A stretch of DNA of 56,089 nt, from the NCBI GenBank assembly GCA_002336485.1, contig DDCZ01000085.1:1-56089 (forward strand), written 5' to 3'. The position numbers and the translations under genes were made by a program. The stretch comes from Flavobacteriales bacterium UBA1993. Lineage in GTDB: Bacteria > Bacteroidota > Bacteroidia > Flavobacteriales_G > Salibacteraceae. This document shows positions 24,586 through 33,012 of this stretch, piece after piece (position 1 is the first letter of the stretch; each line of letters begins with the position of its first letter). A model generated the notes under the pieces. The model saw only the letters and a program-made list of their open reading frames with translations. It did no database searches and was not told where the DNA came from.

Positions 24586-25251
24586 TTATCCTTCGAATTG
24601 CCTCGAAATCATGGTAATAATCGCTACTACCGGCAAAATTTCGAGCGCGCAAATGTACAGAAAATTATACGTTACCGGAACGTGGAAGTCAAAGGCGGAA
24701 AGCATGGATAAACGTAGTACTCTAAATAGATAAAAGATCCCCAGAGCAGCGAGTCCAATGATGGCTGTTGCATCTTTAATCTCGGTTGGCCCGAAGGCCA
24801 AAAGGATAGAAATTGGAAGCAAAAAAATTGCTTGAATAGAGTTCGTAAGAAGCCAGTGAAACGTGTGGTGTTGCTGAAGCGATTCCATGTTGAATAACCA
24901 AGACAGAAACGCATACAAAGCAACACGAGCCGTTGTTAACAATATCAACCCCATGACAAGGCCGGATGTTAGACCGGTGAAGCTCAGGTCTTCAAAAAAG
25001 TGGAACTGATGAAACATTAAGGATAGAAACGTGGACAGAACCAACACAACAATTATGAAATTGAAGATGGCCAACCTTGAAAATGCACGTTCCTGACGAA
25101 GCTGGGTATCTATCAAGTTGGAGTTGATAAATGATTTTAAAAAAAGCGTAAGTCGCTCGCGCTCCCATTGTCTAACAAGACCAATTAGGAGTAATATGAA
25201 GAGGAAAACAAGAAAAACGTACTCGTTTTGAGCGTCGATTCTATCAATCAT
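24586..25251 (-). CDS. DUF4271 family membrane protein
   Basis: A 221-residue integral membrane protein with about six spans: an early one at residues 10-25 (EYVFLVFLFILLLIGLV), then pairs near 60-80, 95-120, 130-160 and 165-190, and a last one at about 195-215. The RLTLFLKSFINSNLI and FHWLLTNSIQAIFLLP segments and its place directly upstream of hemD match the Bacteroidota family annotated DUF4271, of unknown function. It begins 12 nt after a strong promoter -7 box and leads the operon that continues through hemD, rnpA, yidD and the S41 protease. A possible link to haem or membrane-protein insertion is only suggested by neighbours. Confidence 0.85.
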   Translation of the reverse strand: MIDRIDAQNEYVFLVFLFILLLIGLVRQWERERLTLFLKSFINSNLIDTQLRQERAFSRLAIFNFIIVVLVLSTFLSLMFHQFHFFEDLSFTGLTSGLVMGLILLTTARVALYAFLSWLFNMESLQQHHTFHWLLTNSIQAIFLLPISILLAFGPTEIKDATAIIGLAALGIFYLFRVLRLSMLSAFDFHVPVTYNFLYICALEILPVVAIITMISRQFEG

Positions 25252-25262
25252 CGTGAATACGG

Positions 25263-25291
25263 CAAAGCTAGTATCAAATTAGGAGAACAAA
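25263..25291 (-). promoter_or_regulatory. Promoter of the DUF4271-hemD-rnpA-yidD-S41 protease operon
   Basis: On the minus strand TTTG (25288-25291) is followed after 17 nt by TAGCTTTG (25263-25270), a full match to the Bacteroidota consensus TTTG / TAnnTTTG. The ATG of the DUF4271 gene is only 12 nt further, so the transcript leader is predicted to be very short. Confidence 0.7.
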
Positions 25292-25322
25292 CTTCTAACT
25301 TCGGCGGTTCAATGATAAAGTT

Positions 25323-26507
25323 ATGGCCAATAAAGAGGATAGATATCAAGGCGTAGATTATTACAACATAGACGACTTACTTACGGAAGAGCATATACTG
25401 ATTCGAGATAGCGCACGCGCGTGGGTCAAGCAGGAAGTGAGTCCAATTATTGAAGATGCGTATGAGAAAGCGGTGTTTCCGAAGCAATGGATTAAAGGAC
25501 TAGGAGAAATTGGCGCCTTCGGACCCTATATTCCTGAAGAATATGGAGGTCCAGGGTTAGACCAAATATCGTATGGATTGCTCATGCAAGAGCTCGAGCG
25601 AGGAGATAGCGGCCTTCGGTCTACAGCGTCGGTTCAGAGTTCACTAGTTATGTTTCCCATTTGGAAATATGGTTCAGAGGAGCAGAAGCACAAGTATTTA
25701 CCAAAGCTCGCAACAGGCGAAATGATGGGTTGTTTTGGCTTGACCGAACCTGATTTTGGAAGCAATCCAGGTGGAATGGTTTCAAACTTTAAGGATGCTG
25801 GAGATCATGTTATTCTGAACGGTGCCAAGATGTGGATTTCCAATGCCCCGTTTGCCGACATTGCTGTGGTTTGGGCTAAGGATGAATCAGGTAGAATTCA
25901 TGGATTGATCGTCGAAAGGGGTATGGAAGGGTTTTCTACGCCAACGATGCATGGTAAATGGTCGCTACGAGCATCCGATACAGGCGAACTAGTCTTTGAC
26001 AATGTACCTGTGCCAAAAGCCAATATATTACCCAATAAATCGGGTCTTGGTGCACCGCTTGGCTGCCTTGATTCTGCTCGGTATGGAATCGCTTGGGGAG
26101 CGATAGGTTCTGCAATGGATTGTTACGACAGCGCCCTTCGTTACTCACAAGAGCGCATTCAGTTTGATCGACCAATTGGTGGATTTCAATTGCAACAAAA
26201 GAAGTTGGCCGAGATGGTGACTGAGATTACGAAGGCACAGTTGATGGTCTTTCGCTTGGGTCAATTAAAGAATGAAGGCAAAGCCACTACTGCTCAAATT
26301 TCTATGGCTAAGCGAAACAGCGTAGACATTGCATTGAAAGTTAGTCGAGAGGCACGCCAGATACACGGTGCTATGGGCATCACAAATGAGTACTCCATTA
26401 TGCGTCACATGATGAACCTAGAGTCTGTGGTGACCTATGAAGGAACACACGATGTGCACTTGCTCATTACGGGAATGGACATAACCGGGTTGAACGCCTT
26501 TAAGTAG
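25323..26507 (+). CDS. Acyl-CoA dehydrogenase, glutaryl-CoA dehydrogenase-like
   Basis: A 394-residue FAD-dependent acyl-CoA dehydrogenase. GCFGLTEPDFGSNPGG near residues 138-153 is the flavin-binding signature, and KMWISNAPFADIAVVWAKD follows. REARQIHGAMGITNEY lies near residue 345, and the catalytic glutamate is in TYEGTHDVHLLITG close to the C-terminus. The EGTHDVH context and the N-terminal LLTEEHILIRDSARAW resemble glutaryl-CoA dehydrogenase, which would oxidise glutaryl-CoA to crotonyl-CoA in lysine/tryptophan catabolism; substrate is inference. It stands alone between a divergent gene and a strong terminator, so it is probably monocistronic. Confidence 0.92.
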   Translation: MANKEDRYQGVDYYNIDDLLTEEHILIRDSARAWVKQEVSPIIEDAYEKAVFPKQWIKGLGEIGAFGPYIPEEYGGPGLDQISYGLLMQELERGDSGLRSTASVQSSLVMFPIWKYGSEEQKHKYLPKLATGEMMGCFGLTEPDFGSNPGGMVSNFKDAGDHVILNGAKMWISNAPFADIAVVWAKDESGRIHGLIVERGMEGFSTPTMHGKWSLRASDTGELVFDNVPVPKANILPNKSGLGAPLGCLDSARYGIAWGAIGSAMDCYDSALRYSQERIQFDRPIGGFQLQQKKLAEMVTEITKAQLMVFRLGQLKNEGKATTAQISMAKRNSVDIALKVSREARQIHGAMGITNEYSIMRHMMNLESVVTYEGTHDVHLLITGMDITGLNAFK

Positions 26508-26530
26508 AAGGTCAGAAAATTCAGGAAACG

Positions 26531-26558
26531 AAAAGGCCCCAATTAAGGGGCCTTTTTT
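26531..26558 (+). terminator. Rho-independent terminator, probably bidirectional
   Basis: An inverted repeat AAGGCCCC / GGGGCCTT with a five-base loop is followed by a T-run on the plus strand. It lies 24 nt after the acyl-CoA dehydrogenase stop. A-rich sequence on its left flank gives a shorter T-run on the minus strand, so it may also end the convergent lipoprotein transcript. Confidence 0.88.
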
Positions 26559-26574
26559 GGTAGATCTGGTGTTC

Positions 26575-26802
26575 TTATTTACAAGAGCATCCAATCGCTT
26601 CGATAATTGCAATACCAGCATCATATTCTTCTTTGCTTGCAGCGTCATCTTCACAAATTTCTTGTGAATCCACTTCATTGCCCATGTCATCCTCAAGTGT
26701 GACTCCGTCAGGACAGCTATCGCACGTGACACATTTGTTGCAAGAAGTAGCAGCAAACATCATGGTTGCAGCAAAAAGAAAAGTAAAAGTTTTGATTTTC
26801 AT
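26575..26802 (-). CDS. Small cysteine-rich lipoprotein
   Basis: A 75-residue exported protein. The signal peptide MKIKTFTFLFAATMMFAATS ends at a lipobox with Cys21 as the lipid-anchored residue. The mature part has six more cysteines: C24, C27 and C30 continue a C-x2-C-x2-C-x2-C run (CNKCVTCDSC), then C50 and the terminal C72 and C74 (GCSC). The rest is strongly acidic. Metal binding or disulfide bonding is plausible from this pattern, but I do not recognise the family. It is single-gene sized, convergent with the acyl-CoA dehydrogenase, and its start region contains a notable inverted repeat (26805-26837). Confidence 0.78.
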   Translation of the reverse strand: MKIKTFTFLFAATMMFAATSCNKCVTCDSCPDGVTLEDDMGNEVDSQEICEDDAASKEEYDAGIAIIEAIGCSCK

Positions 26803-26804
26803 AG

Positions 26805-26837
26805 TTTGATTTTTGGCGAATGTAGCCCAAAATCAAA
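26805..26837. repeat. Inverted repeat ahead of the Cys-rich lipoprotein gene
   Basis: Arms TTTGATTTTTGG (26805-26816) and CCCAAAATCAAA (26826-26837) are almost perfectly complementary around a nine-base spacer. The same TTTGATTTT string occurs once more just inside the gene at 26791-26799. The spacer contains TACATTCG on the minus strand, a variant -7 box. It could be an operator or a stem at the 3' end of the polyprenyl synthase mRNA; no T-run follows, so it is not a classical terminator. Confidence 0.5.
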
Positions 26838-26843
26838 TTGAGA

Positions 26844-27818
26844 CTATTTCTCTCGATCAATTGTAAACTGCACCAGTTGCTTCAAGGAGTTTCTTGATTC
26901 ATTGGCAGGCAGCGTGTCTATTATATCCAAGGCTTCTTGAGCTATGCTGCGCATCTTGCTTTCCGCATATGCGATGCCTCCCGAGTTTAGGACAAAGTCT
27001 ACTACTGAAGCCACGTCTTTTTTGGATTTCTTGTCCCGCTTGAAAACCCTCAGAATACGCTTGCCATCGCCGTTTTTACTATTGTTTATTGCATGTATCA
27101 ACGGCAGCGTAGTCTTCTTTTCGCGAATGTCGTTTCCGGTGGGTTTCCCGATTTTCCCCCCAAGGCCATAATCAAAGAGGTCGTCTTTGATTTGGAACGC
27201 GATGCCAATTTTCTCCCCGGCTGAGCGCATTTTCTCTACGGTTTCATCATCGGCTCCAGCGGAAGCAGCGCCACATGCACAGCAGCTGGCAATCAGGGTT
27301 GCGGTTTTTTGCCTGATGATGTCGAAATAGACGCCTTCATCGACATTGACGCCTCGGCTCTTTTCTATTTGAAGGAGTTCACCTTCGCTCATCTGACGTA
27401 CTGCGCCACTTACAATTTGGAGCTGTCTAAATTCTTTATTATCGATGGCTAAAAGCAGTCCGCTAGACAGTAAGTAATCCCCGACAAGCACCGCTATCTT
27501 ATTCTTCCAAAGCGCATTGATTGAAAAAAACCCGCGCCGTTCATACGATTCGTCTACCACGTCGTCATGCACGAGGGTAGCCGTGTGCAGCAATTCGATA
27601 AGCGCCGCACCCCGATGCGTTGATTCGGAAATATCCCCCAAAGCTTTGGCGGTCAGGAATACAAACATTGGCCTGATTTGCTTGCCTTTTCGCTTTACGA
27701 TATAGTGGGTAATCTTATCCAGCAAAGGCACGGAACTCCGCATCGAGTCTCGGAACTTTTCTTCAAAGTGTTCCATTTCTCCTTTGATGGGGAGTTTGAT
27801 GTTATCTATTGAGCTCAA
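26844..27818 (-). CDS. Polyprenyl diphosphate synthase (octaprenyl/solanesyl type)
   Basis: This trans-prenyltransferase lengthens isoprenoid chains, most likely for the menaquinone side chain. The 324-residue protein has the first aspartate-rich motif DDVVDES near residue 80 and the second DDLFDYG near 211-217. GKQIRPMFVFLTAKAL for the early substrate-binding arginine lies near residue 50, and GKPTGNDIREKKTTLPLI follows the second motif. The length is normal. It is preceded by a textbook promoter at 27842-27870, so it is transcribed separately from the secreted protein gene upstream. Confidence 0.93.
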   Translation of the reverse strand: MSSIDNIKLPIKGEMEHFEEKFRDSMRSSVPLLDKITHYIVKRKGKQIRPMFVFLTAKALGDISESTHRGAALIELLHTATLVHDDVVDESYERRGFFSINALWKNKIAVLVGDYLLSSGLLLAIDNKEFRQLQIVSGAVRQMSEGELLQIEKSRGVNVDEGVYFDIIRQKTATLIASCCACGAASAGADDETVEKMRSAGEKIGIAFQIKDDLFDYGLGGKIGKPTGNDIREKKTTLPLIHAINNSKNGDGKRILRVFKRDKKSKKDVASVVDFVLNSGGIAYAESKMRSIAQEALDIIDTLPANESRNSLKQLVQFTIDREK

Positions 27819-27841
27819 CAGTGGCGGTTTTTGGCAAGAAT

Positions 27842-27870
27842 CAAACGTACGTCATTCTCTATCATTACAA
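27842..27870 (-). promoter_or_regulatory. Promoter of the polyprenyl synthase gene
   Basis: On the minus strand TTG (27868-27870) is followed after 18 nt by TACGTTTG (27842-27849), a perfect TAnnTTTG -7 box. The -33 element lies inside the last codons of the upstream secreted-protein gene. The predicted leader is about 20 nt. Confidence 0.68.
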
Positions 27871-29364
27871 TCGAGAAGTATCTATTGTTCCCAATTTGAA
27901 ATCCTTTCCGTTTGAAAGAAGAAGTACAACCTTGCCGTTGATTTGATACCCAGGCACTTTCGTAAGTAAAACGAAATCGTCGAGGCCTTGATAGACATCA
28001 GAGACAAGCTTATTCTCTTCGTTCACATACACATAGCGTAGTATCGATCGACCAGGATTGTTCATGATCCGATCTGCCTGAATGCTTGTGTTTTTCATGT
28101 GATCATTGTATAACACGATCAACTTCCCATCTGAAACAAAGGTTTGTTGGCCCATATAATCACCCGCGGTATTGTAATCAACTTGATCTCGACCAATGAA
28201 GTGCGATTTTTCTGAATCAGGAAGGGACTTAAGTAAGATTCCGTCGAAGTGATATTGATCGGTGCAGGTAATGATGCCGGTTCGCGGATCAGTCGTGCAG
28301 ACTTGATCTAAATATCGTTGATCCATGATGGCCCAGCTGTTCTCCTCATTTGGGAGGACCGCCTGAATAGTAAGGTCTTCAATTCCCTGGCCTGGTTTGG
28401 CCTCAGAGTTAAAATCTAGGATCGTTTTCGAGTCAAACATGTGAATGAATTTCTCTTCAACTTCCGCCCCTTGGCTATTTAACTTGAAAAAGGTGAACCC
28501 AGCTGCTTGTCCTTGCTTAAAAGGGTCCGATGAGAATAAGGCTAAAACGTGGATTTGATTGTCCATGTTTTTAATTGCCATGCGATCAATAAAGAGTTTG
28601 TCCACGCTCAAGTCGAATTCGTGTAGCTCTAGAGAATCTTGATTGAAGGAGTATAACAGGTGCTTTCGTAAAAACGGACTATTCAGCTTTATTCCAGTTT
28701 TTGCACCAATAAACACTAAGCCATTATTCGAAATCGTGATTCCTGTGATTTCTATATCATCACTCTCAAACGGTAATGGAATTGTGTGTGAGGTTGTATT
28801 GGACGTTGGATAGTGGGTGATTTCGACAAAAAGGTTTGCTTTTTTCTCTTTTACAAAAGGAAATTGCCGTGCAACGACACTTACTTTTCCGTTTTCTGAA
28901 GCTTCGAAAAATATCGGTTGGGCATTCTTTCTACCTAAGGGTTTGGTAAACCCTACTTGATGTCTTTCGGCCTCTGCCAGTTGGTCGTTGTGAACGGTAT
29001 AAATGACCGATTCAAATATTGCCGAGTTATTCTTTTCAACCGACTTGATCATACAGAAAAGGCTATCCCCACGTAAAATGTGCTTGCGAACCTTCTTTGT
29101 CTCGTTTGAGCGAATACTTAGTAGTCGTATCGGAAAACCGGTTTCCACGCTTAGAGGGCGCAGGAAAATGTTGTCACTTTGGGTGGTCAACACCATGCTT
29201 GATCCGCTGCTCACCTTTGAAACAGATTCAATTGTTTCGGCTTTCGGAATGGAGAAAGCAGCGCCAAGGCTAATCGGGGAGACCTCTAGAATTTGTCCAA
29301 AAGAGCAAATGGATAAATGGAAGATGAGTGCAAGAATTCCAATTCTACGCATACGCCGCCTCAT
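27865..29364 (-). CDS. Secreted protein of unknown function
   Basis: I do not recognise the family. From the ATG at 29364 the protein has 499 residues and an N-terminal signal peptide with a strongly basic start (MRRRMRRIG) and a cleavage region around SICSFGQ. A second ATG at 29352 is equally possible and would overlap the rlmN stop by 8 nt as ATGCGTAG. The body is beta-strand-like, alternating hydrophobic and polar, with short repeating blocks such as GLVFIGAKTG and VVLLLSNGKDF, and could be a beta-propeller or an extracytoplasmic sensor-like fold. No lipobox and no T9SS sorting domain are present, so the periplasm is the likely location. It follows rlmN in the same transcript. Confidence 0.65.
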   Translation of the reverse strand: MRRRMRRIGILALIFHLSICSFGQILEVSPISLGAAFSIPKAETIESVSKVSSGSSMVLTTQSDNIFLRPLSVETGFPIRLLSIRSNETKKVRKHILRGDSLFCMIKSVEKNNSAIFESVIYTVHNDQLAEAERHQVGFTKPLGRKNAQPIFFEASENGKVSVVARQFPFVKEKKANLFVEITHYPTSNTTSHTIPLPFESDDIEITGITISNNGLVFIGAKTGIKLNSPFLRKHLLYSFNQDSLELHEFDLSVDKLFIDRMAIKNMDNQIHVLALFSSDPFKQGQAAGFTFFKLNSQGAEVEEKFIHMFDSKTILDFNSEAKPGQGIEDLTIQAVLPNEENSWAIMDQRYLDQVCTTDPRTGIITCTDQYHFDGILLKSLPDSEKSHFIGRDQVDYNTAGDYMGQQTFVSDGKLIVLYNDHMKNTSIQADRIMNNPGRSILRYVYVNEENKLVSDVYQGLDDFVLLTKVPGYQINGKVVLLLSNGKDFKLGTIDTSRL

Positions 29365-30400
29365 TTTTGTTTGCAAGTTGACCGCAGGCAGCGTCTATGT
29401 CTTTTCCTCTGCTCCTTCTAATGTTCACGACAACACCATTTCGCTCGAGGTAATTTGCAAATGCATCCACCTTCTTCGGGTCGGCTTGCTCGTATTCTCC
29501 ACCATCAATGGGGTTGTACTCAATGATGTTTACGCGTCCGGGAACCTTTTCACAGAAAGCCACAAGCTCTTTTGCGTCTGCGATTTCATCGTTGAAATCT
29601 TTGAATATGATGTATTCGAAGGTGACACGATTGCCAGTTTTTTCATGAAAAGTCTTCAGTGAAACAGCCAGGCTGTCTAGGGTGTTTTGATCATTAATGG
29701 GCATGATTTTACTGCGCTTTTCGTCGTTGGCAGCGTGAAGCGATAATGCGAGCCTAAACTTGACCTTGTCATTTGCTAACTTCAAAATCATCTTGTCAAT
29801 GCCTGCTGTAGAAACAGTAATTCGTTTTGAGGCCATGCCAAGACCGACACCATTGGTGATCCTGTATATAGAAGTGACGACGTTATTATAGTTCAATAAG
29901 GGCTCACCCATGCCCATGTAAACGATGTTTGACAAAGGTTTATTGAAATACTTTTTAGCCATTGCTTTAATGGCCACAACTTGATCAAAAATTTCATCTG
30001 GCTCAAGGTTGCGCATGCGCTTGAGTCTGCCCGTGGCGCAAAATGCACAGGAAAGACTACAACCGACTTGAGAGGAAATGCATGCCGTCATGCGATCCTT
30101 TACAGGGATAAGCACAGCCTCGACTACCATCCCATCGTGTAGTTTGATGGCACACTTGACCGTGCCGTCATTACTTACCTGTTCTTCGGCTACTGTGAGA
30201 AGGTTAATGACAAAATCTTTTTGTAGTTGTGACCGCACTGCTAGTGGTATGTTGGTCATCTCATCAAAGGAGGTGGCTTGTTTTTGCCACAGCCATTCCT
30301 CAACCTGCCTTGCTCGGAAGGTTGGTTGATCGATAGAGACAAAATAGTCTTCGATTTGCGAAGAACTTAAAGAGCGAAGATTTTTCGGGCCCGTTTGCAT
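29345..30400 (-). CDS. rlmN: Dual-specificity 23S rRNA/tRNA adenine-C2 methyltransferase
   Basis: This radical SAM enzyme methylates A2503 of 23S rRNA and A37 of some tRNAs. The 351-residue protein shows the cluster motif CSLSCAFC (CxxxCxxC) near residue 114, the GMGEPLLNYNNV glycine-rich SAM segment near 160, and a C-terminal methyl-carrier cysteine in DAACGQL (about residue 342). The YNPIDGGEY and NIRRSRG segments are typical. A -7 box TACCTTTG sits at 30406-30413, so the leader is nearly absent. The downstream secreted-protein gene overlaps its 3' end. Confidence 0.97.
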   Translation of the reverse strand: MQTGPKNLRSLSSSQIEDYFVSIDQPTFRARQVEEWLWQKQATSFDEMTNIPLAVRSQLQKDFVINLLTVAEEQVSNDGTVKCAIKLHDGMVVEAVLIPVKDRMTACISSQVGCSLSCAFCATGRLKRMRNLEPDEIFDQVVAIKAMAKKYFNKPLSNIVYMGMGEPLLNYNNVVTSIYRITNGVGLGMASKRITVSTAGIDKMILKLANDKVKFRLALSLHAANDEKRSKIMPINDQNTLDSLAVSLKTFHEKTGNRVTFEYIIFKDFNDEIADAKELVAFCEKVPGRVNIIEYNPIDGGEYEQADPKKVDAFANYLERNGVVVNIRRSRGKDIDAACGQLANKNEAAYA

Positions 30401-30405
30401 TAGAA

Positions 30406-30413
30406 CAAAGGTA
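30406..30413 (-). promoter_or_regulatory. -7 promoter box of rlmN
   Basis: TACCTTTG on the minus strand matches TAnnTTTG exactly and lies six bases before the rlmN ATG at 30400. No TTG is found at the expected -33 position, so the call rests on the -7 box alone. If correct, the rlmN mRNA is almost leaderless. Confidence 0.42.
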
Positions 30414-30497
30414 TCATCGCGGGGCGATAGCTGAGTGCTTGTTTCTGAATTTTGGTTTTAGGATCGACAACCCGTGGTGAGCCTCTCGAAATAATGC

Positions 30498-31166
30498 CTA
30501 CAACAAAGTAATGAGCGCCTCAGCGATTTTAATATCCCCGGGAGTGGTGATCTTAATGTTTGTCGCATCGCCTTCGATGGTTGCTATCTCATGGCCTGCG
30601 GCTTCGAATACTGTGGCATCGTCGGTGAAGTTGGTATGAGAAGCTGAATCGTAAGCAGCCAAAAGAGGTTTGCCCTGAAAACACTGCGGCGTTTGAACAT
30701 TGAGGAGGTTTGACCGATCGATCGCGACCGTTTTTCCATCAATCTGTTTGCGCATGCTTTGATTCACCGCCGTTACCGGGATGGCAGAGCCACGCTCGGC
30801 CTGCTCGTAGCATTTGCGAATCAATTCTTCTGAGACTAAAGGACGAACGCCGTCGTGCACGCCAATCACATCAGAGTCTGCGCAGTTACTTAGTCCGTTT
30901 TTAACAGAATTGAATCGGGTTTCCCCACCAGCCACAATTGTGAATGGTGTCTCAAATGCGTGTTGCGCGCACAATTGTTTCCAATAATCCATTTGATCTG
31001 TTGGTAGAACTAAAACAATTGCAATGTCACCGGTAAACGCGGAATGAAATCGGTTTATGGTATGAATCAAAACGGGGGTGCCGTTTATCTCCAGAAATTG
31101 TTTTGGCAGCGATGTTTGCATACGCAGTCCTTTGCCTCCGGCTACTATGACTGCGCTGCGTTTCAA
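30498..31166 (-). CDS. ispD: 2-C-methyl-D-erythritol 4-phosphate cytidylyltransferase
   Basis: The third step of the MEP isoprenoid pathway: CTP plus MEP to CDP-ME. The 222-residue protein begins IVAGGKGLRMQTSLPKQFL, the CTP-binding glycine/arginine/lysine loop. It continues with AGGETRFNSVKNGL near residue 78 and VHDGVRPLVS near residue 104, which contains the conserved aspartate and arginine. TPQCFQ and TDDATVFEAAG follow. The length is normal. It starts 3 nt after the queA stop, so queA-ispD form an operon. With the polyprenyl synthase and uppP nearby, the region is rich in isoprenoid genes. Confidence 0.96.
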   Translation of the reverse strand: MKRSAVIVAGGKGLRMQTSLPKQFLEINGTPVLIHTINRFHSAFTGDIAIVLVLPTDQMDYWKQLCAQHAFETPFTIVAGGETRFNSVKNGLSNCADSDVIGVHDGVRPLVSEELIRKCYEQAERGSAIPVTAVNQSMRKQIDGKTVAIDRSNLLNVQTPQCFQGKPLLAAYDSASHTNFTDDATVFEAAGHEIATIEGDATNIKITTPGDIKIAEALITLL

Positions 31167-31169
31167 GCG

Positions 31170-32222
31170 TTATCGTAAAATTAGCATGGCATCTCCATAG
31201 CTGAAGAAGCGATACTTTTCTTTGATTGCTGTCTTGTAAGCCTCCATCATCAAGTCGTATCCTCCAAATGCCGAAACCATCATAAGCAATGTTGATTCGG
31301 GAACGTGAAAGTTGGTGATCATGCTATCCGCAATGCTAAATTCATGTGGTGGGAAAATGAACTTGTTTGTCCATCCACTATATGCCTGTAGGTGCTTGTT
31401 TGTAGAGAATGAAGTCTCCATGGCGCGCATAGAAGTTGTTCCAACAGCACAAATGCGCTTTCTTTTATCCTTTGCGTTGTTTACGATATCGCAGCAATCT
31501 TGTGGGATAATAACTTGCTCTGAATCCATCTTGTGCTTGGTCAGATCTTCAACCTCCACATTTCGGAAAGTTCCCAATCCAACATGCAGTGTAAGATTTG
31601 CGAAATCAACACCTTGTAATTCTAGTCGCTTTAATACCTCTCTACTAAAGTGTAGTCCTGCAGTTGGTGCCGCTACAGCGCCTTCGTTCTTGGCGTATAT
31701 TGTTTGGTATCGTTCTTCATCGGATGCTTCCGCATCTCGGTGGATGTATTTTGGAAGTGGTGTATTTCCAAGGCCCATTAATGTCTCGCGAAATTCTTCG
31801 TAACTGCCGTCAAATAAGAATCTGAGGGTTCTTCCGCGACTTGTTGTGTTGTCGATAACCTCTGCAACTAAACTGTCATCTTCACCAAAGTAAAGTTTGT
31901 TGCCAATTCGAATTTTTCGTGCAGGATCTACAAGTACGTCCCAAAGTCTGCTTTCGCGGTTTAATTCGCGAAGAAGAAAAACTTCAATCTTGGCTCCAGT
32001 TTTTTCTTTGTTGCCATAAAGACGAGCAGGGAATACACGGGTATCATTCAATACCATTACATCGCCTTCGCTGAAGTAGTTTATCACATCCTTAAAAACT
32101 TTGTGCTCGATGGTGCCCTTAGAGGCATCAACAACCATCAACCGTGCTTCATCACGTTCGGGCGATGGGTACTCAGCAACGAGCTTTTGTGGAAGATCAA
32201 ATTTGAATTGAGAAAGCTTCAT
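31170..32222 (-). CDS. queA: S-adenosylmethionine:tRNA ribosyltransferase-isomerase
   Basis: This enzyme transfers the ribosyl part of SAM to 7-aminomethyl-7-deazaguanine in tRNA, giving epoxyqueuosine. The 350-residue protein shows YPSPERDEARLMV near residue 20, MVLNDTRVFPARLYG near residue 57, and EGAVAAPTAGLHFS near residue 180. LHVGLGTFRNVEVEDLTKHKMDSE is split by my quoting limit but is intact, and NFHVPESTLLMMVSAF lies near residue 307. All are family signatures. It is 3 nt upstream of ispD and follows truB by 64 nt, with a good -7 box in that gap. Confidence 0.96.
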   Translation of the reverse strand: MKLSQFKFDLPQKLVAEYPSPERDEARLMVVDASKGTIEHKVFKDVINYFSEGDVMVLNDTRVFPARLYGNKEKTGAKIEVFLLRELNRESRLWDVLVDPARKIRIGNKLYFGEDDSLVAEVIDNTTSRGRTLRFLFDGSYEEFRETLMGLGNTPLPKYIHRDAEASDEERYQTIYAKNEGAVAAPTAGLHFSREVLKRLELQGVDFANLTLHVGLGTFRNVEVEDLTKHKMDSEQVIIPQDCCDIVNNAKDKRKRICAVGTTSMRAMETSFSTNKHLQAYSGWTNKFIFPPHEFSIADSMITNFHVPESTLLMMVSAFGGYDLMMEAYKTAIKEKYRFFSYGDAMLILR

Positions 32223-32265
32223 ATAGTGTGTTTTTTTGAATATACCGCCCCTAAAAAAAGGGCTG

Positions 32266-32273
32266 CAAATTTA
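32266..32273 (-). promoter_or_regulatory. -7 promoter box of queA-ispD
   Basis: TTAAATTTGCAGCCC on the minus strand contains TAAATTTG (32266-32273), an exact TAnnTTTG. The following GCAGCCC also occurs just after the rplU promoter. No clear TTG stands at -33. The transcript would carry a leader of about 40 nt before the ATG at 32222. Confidence 0.5.
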
Positions 32274-32286
32274 AAATTCTAATGCT

Positions 32287-33003
32287 CTAAATCACAGACG
32301 TTTTTAAGTAATTACTGTATTCGAGTTCAATGAATTGACTTGCCTGTTCTATGGAGAGGGCATCCTTCAAGTTAAACGAGCCAATCTGTGTTCTGTTTAG
32401 GCGGGCTAAATGCGCTCCACAGCCCATTGCTTGGCCAAAATCGTGGGCAAGACTGCGAACGTATGTCCCCTTGCTACATTCCATTTTGAAATCAATATCT
32501 GGATAGTTGGTGACCTCAATTTCAAGTGAGCTAATATGAATTGGGGCAGGTCTCATTTCGATATCCTTCCCTTTTCGAGCCATCAAATAGGCTTTTTTGC
32601 CATCTACCTTCTTGGCAGAATAAATGGGTGGTGTCTGAATGATATCGCCTCGAAAAAGTTGAGCGCTTTTTTCCAGTAGGTCAATATCTTTTACCGGAAT
32701 TGACAATTGGTTTTCTGGTTCGGTTTCTAAATCATAAGAGGGAGTCGTGGATCCCAATCGAAAGGTGCCTTCGTACCGTTTTGTCAACCCTACCATTTCA
32801 TTGATGGTTTTGGTATGACTGCCAACGCAGATAATTAGAAGTCCAGTGGCTAGTGGATCGAGGGTGCCGGCGTGGCCTACCTTAATTTTTTTTCGTCCCG
32901 TCACCGACTTCGCCGTGTAGCGTAATTTGTTTACCACATCAAATGAAGTCCATGTCAGTGGCTTGTCTACTAAAACTGTGAGTCCGAATGGGGGCTGGTC
33001 CAA
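32287..33003 (-). CDS. truB: tRNA pseudouridine(55) synthase
   Basis: This enzyme makes pseudouridine 55 in the T-loop of tRNAs. The 238-residue protein shows VDKPLTWTSFDVV near residue 12 and VGHAGTLDPLATGLLI near residue 43, which holds the catalytic aspartate. YEGTFRLG and CSKGTYVRSLAHDFGQAMG follow, near residue 180. It lacks the C-terminal PUA-like domain of the E. coli protein (314 residues), a common short form in Bacteroidota. It lies 9 nt after uppP in the ftsX-DUF3098-uppP-truB run. Confidence 0.96.
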   Translation of the reverse strand: MDQPPFGLTVLVDKPLTWTSFDVVNKLRYTAKSVTGRKKIKVGHAGTLDPLATGLLIICVGSHTKTINEMVGLTKRYEGTFRLGSTTPSYDLETEPENQLSIPVKDIDLLEKSAQLFRGDIIQTPPIYSAKKVDGKKAYLMARKGKDIEMRPAPIHISSLEIEVTNYPDIDFKMECSKGTYVRSLAHDFGQAMGCGAHLARLNRTQIGSFNLKDALSIEQASQFIELEYSNYLKTSVI

Positions 33004-33012
33004 TGTATAACC

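Noticed and set aside
27865..29376. TTG start at 29376 for the secreted protein beside rlmN
   Set aside because: ATG codons at 29364 and 29352 follow at once and give a proper signal peptide; the TTG version would overlap rlmN further.
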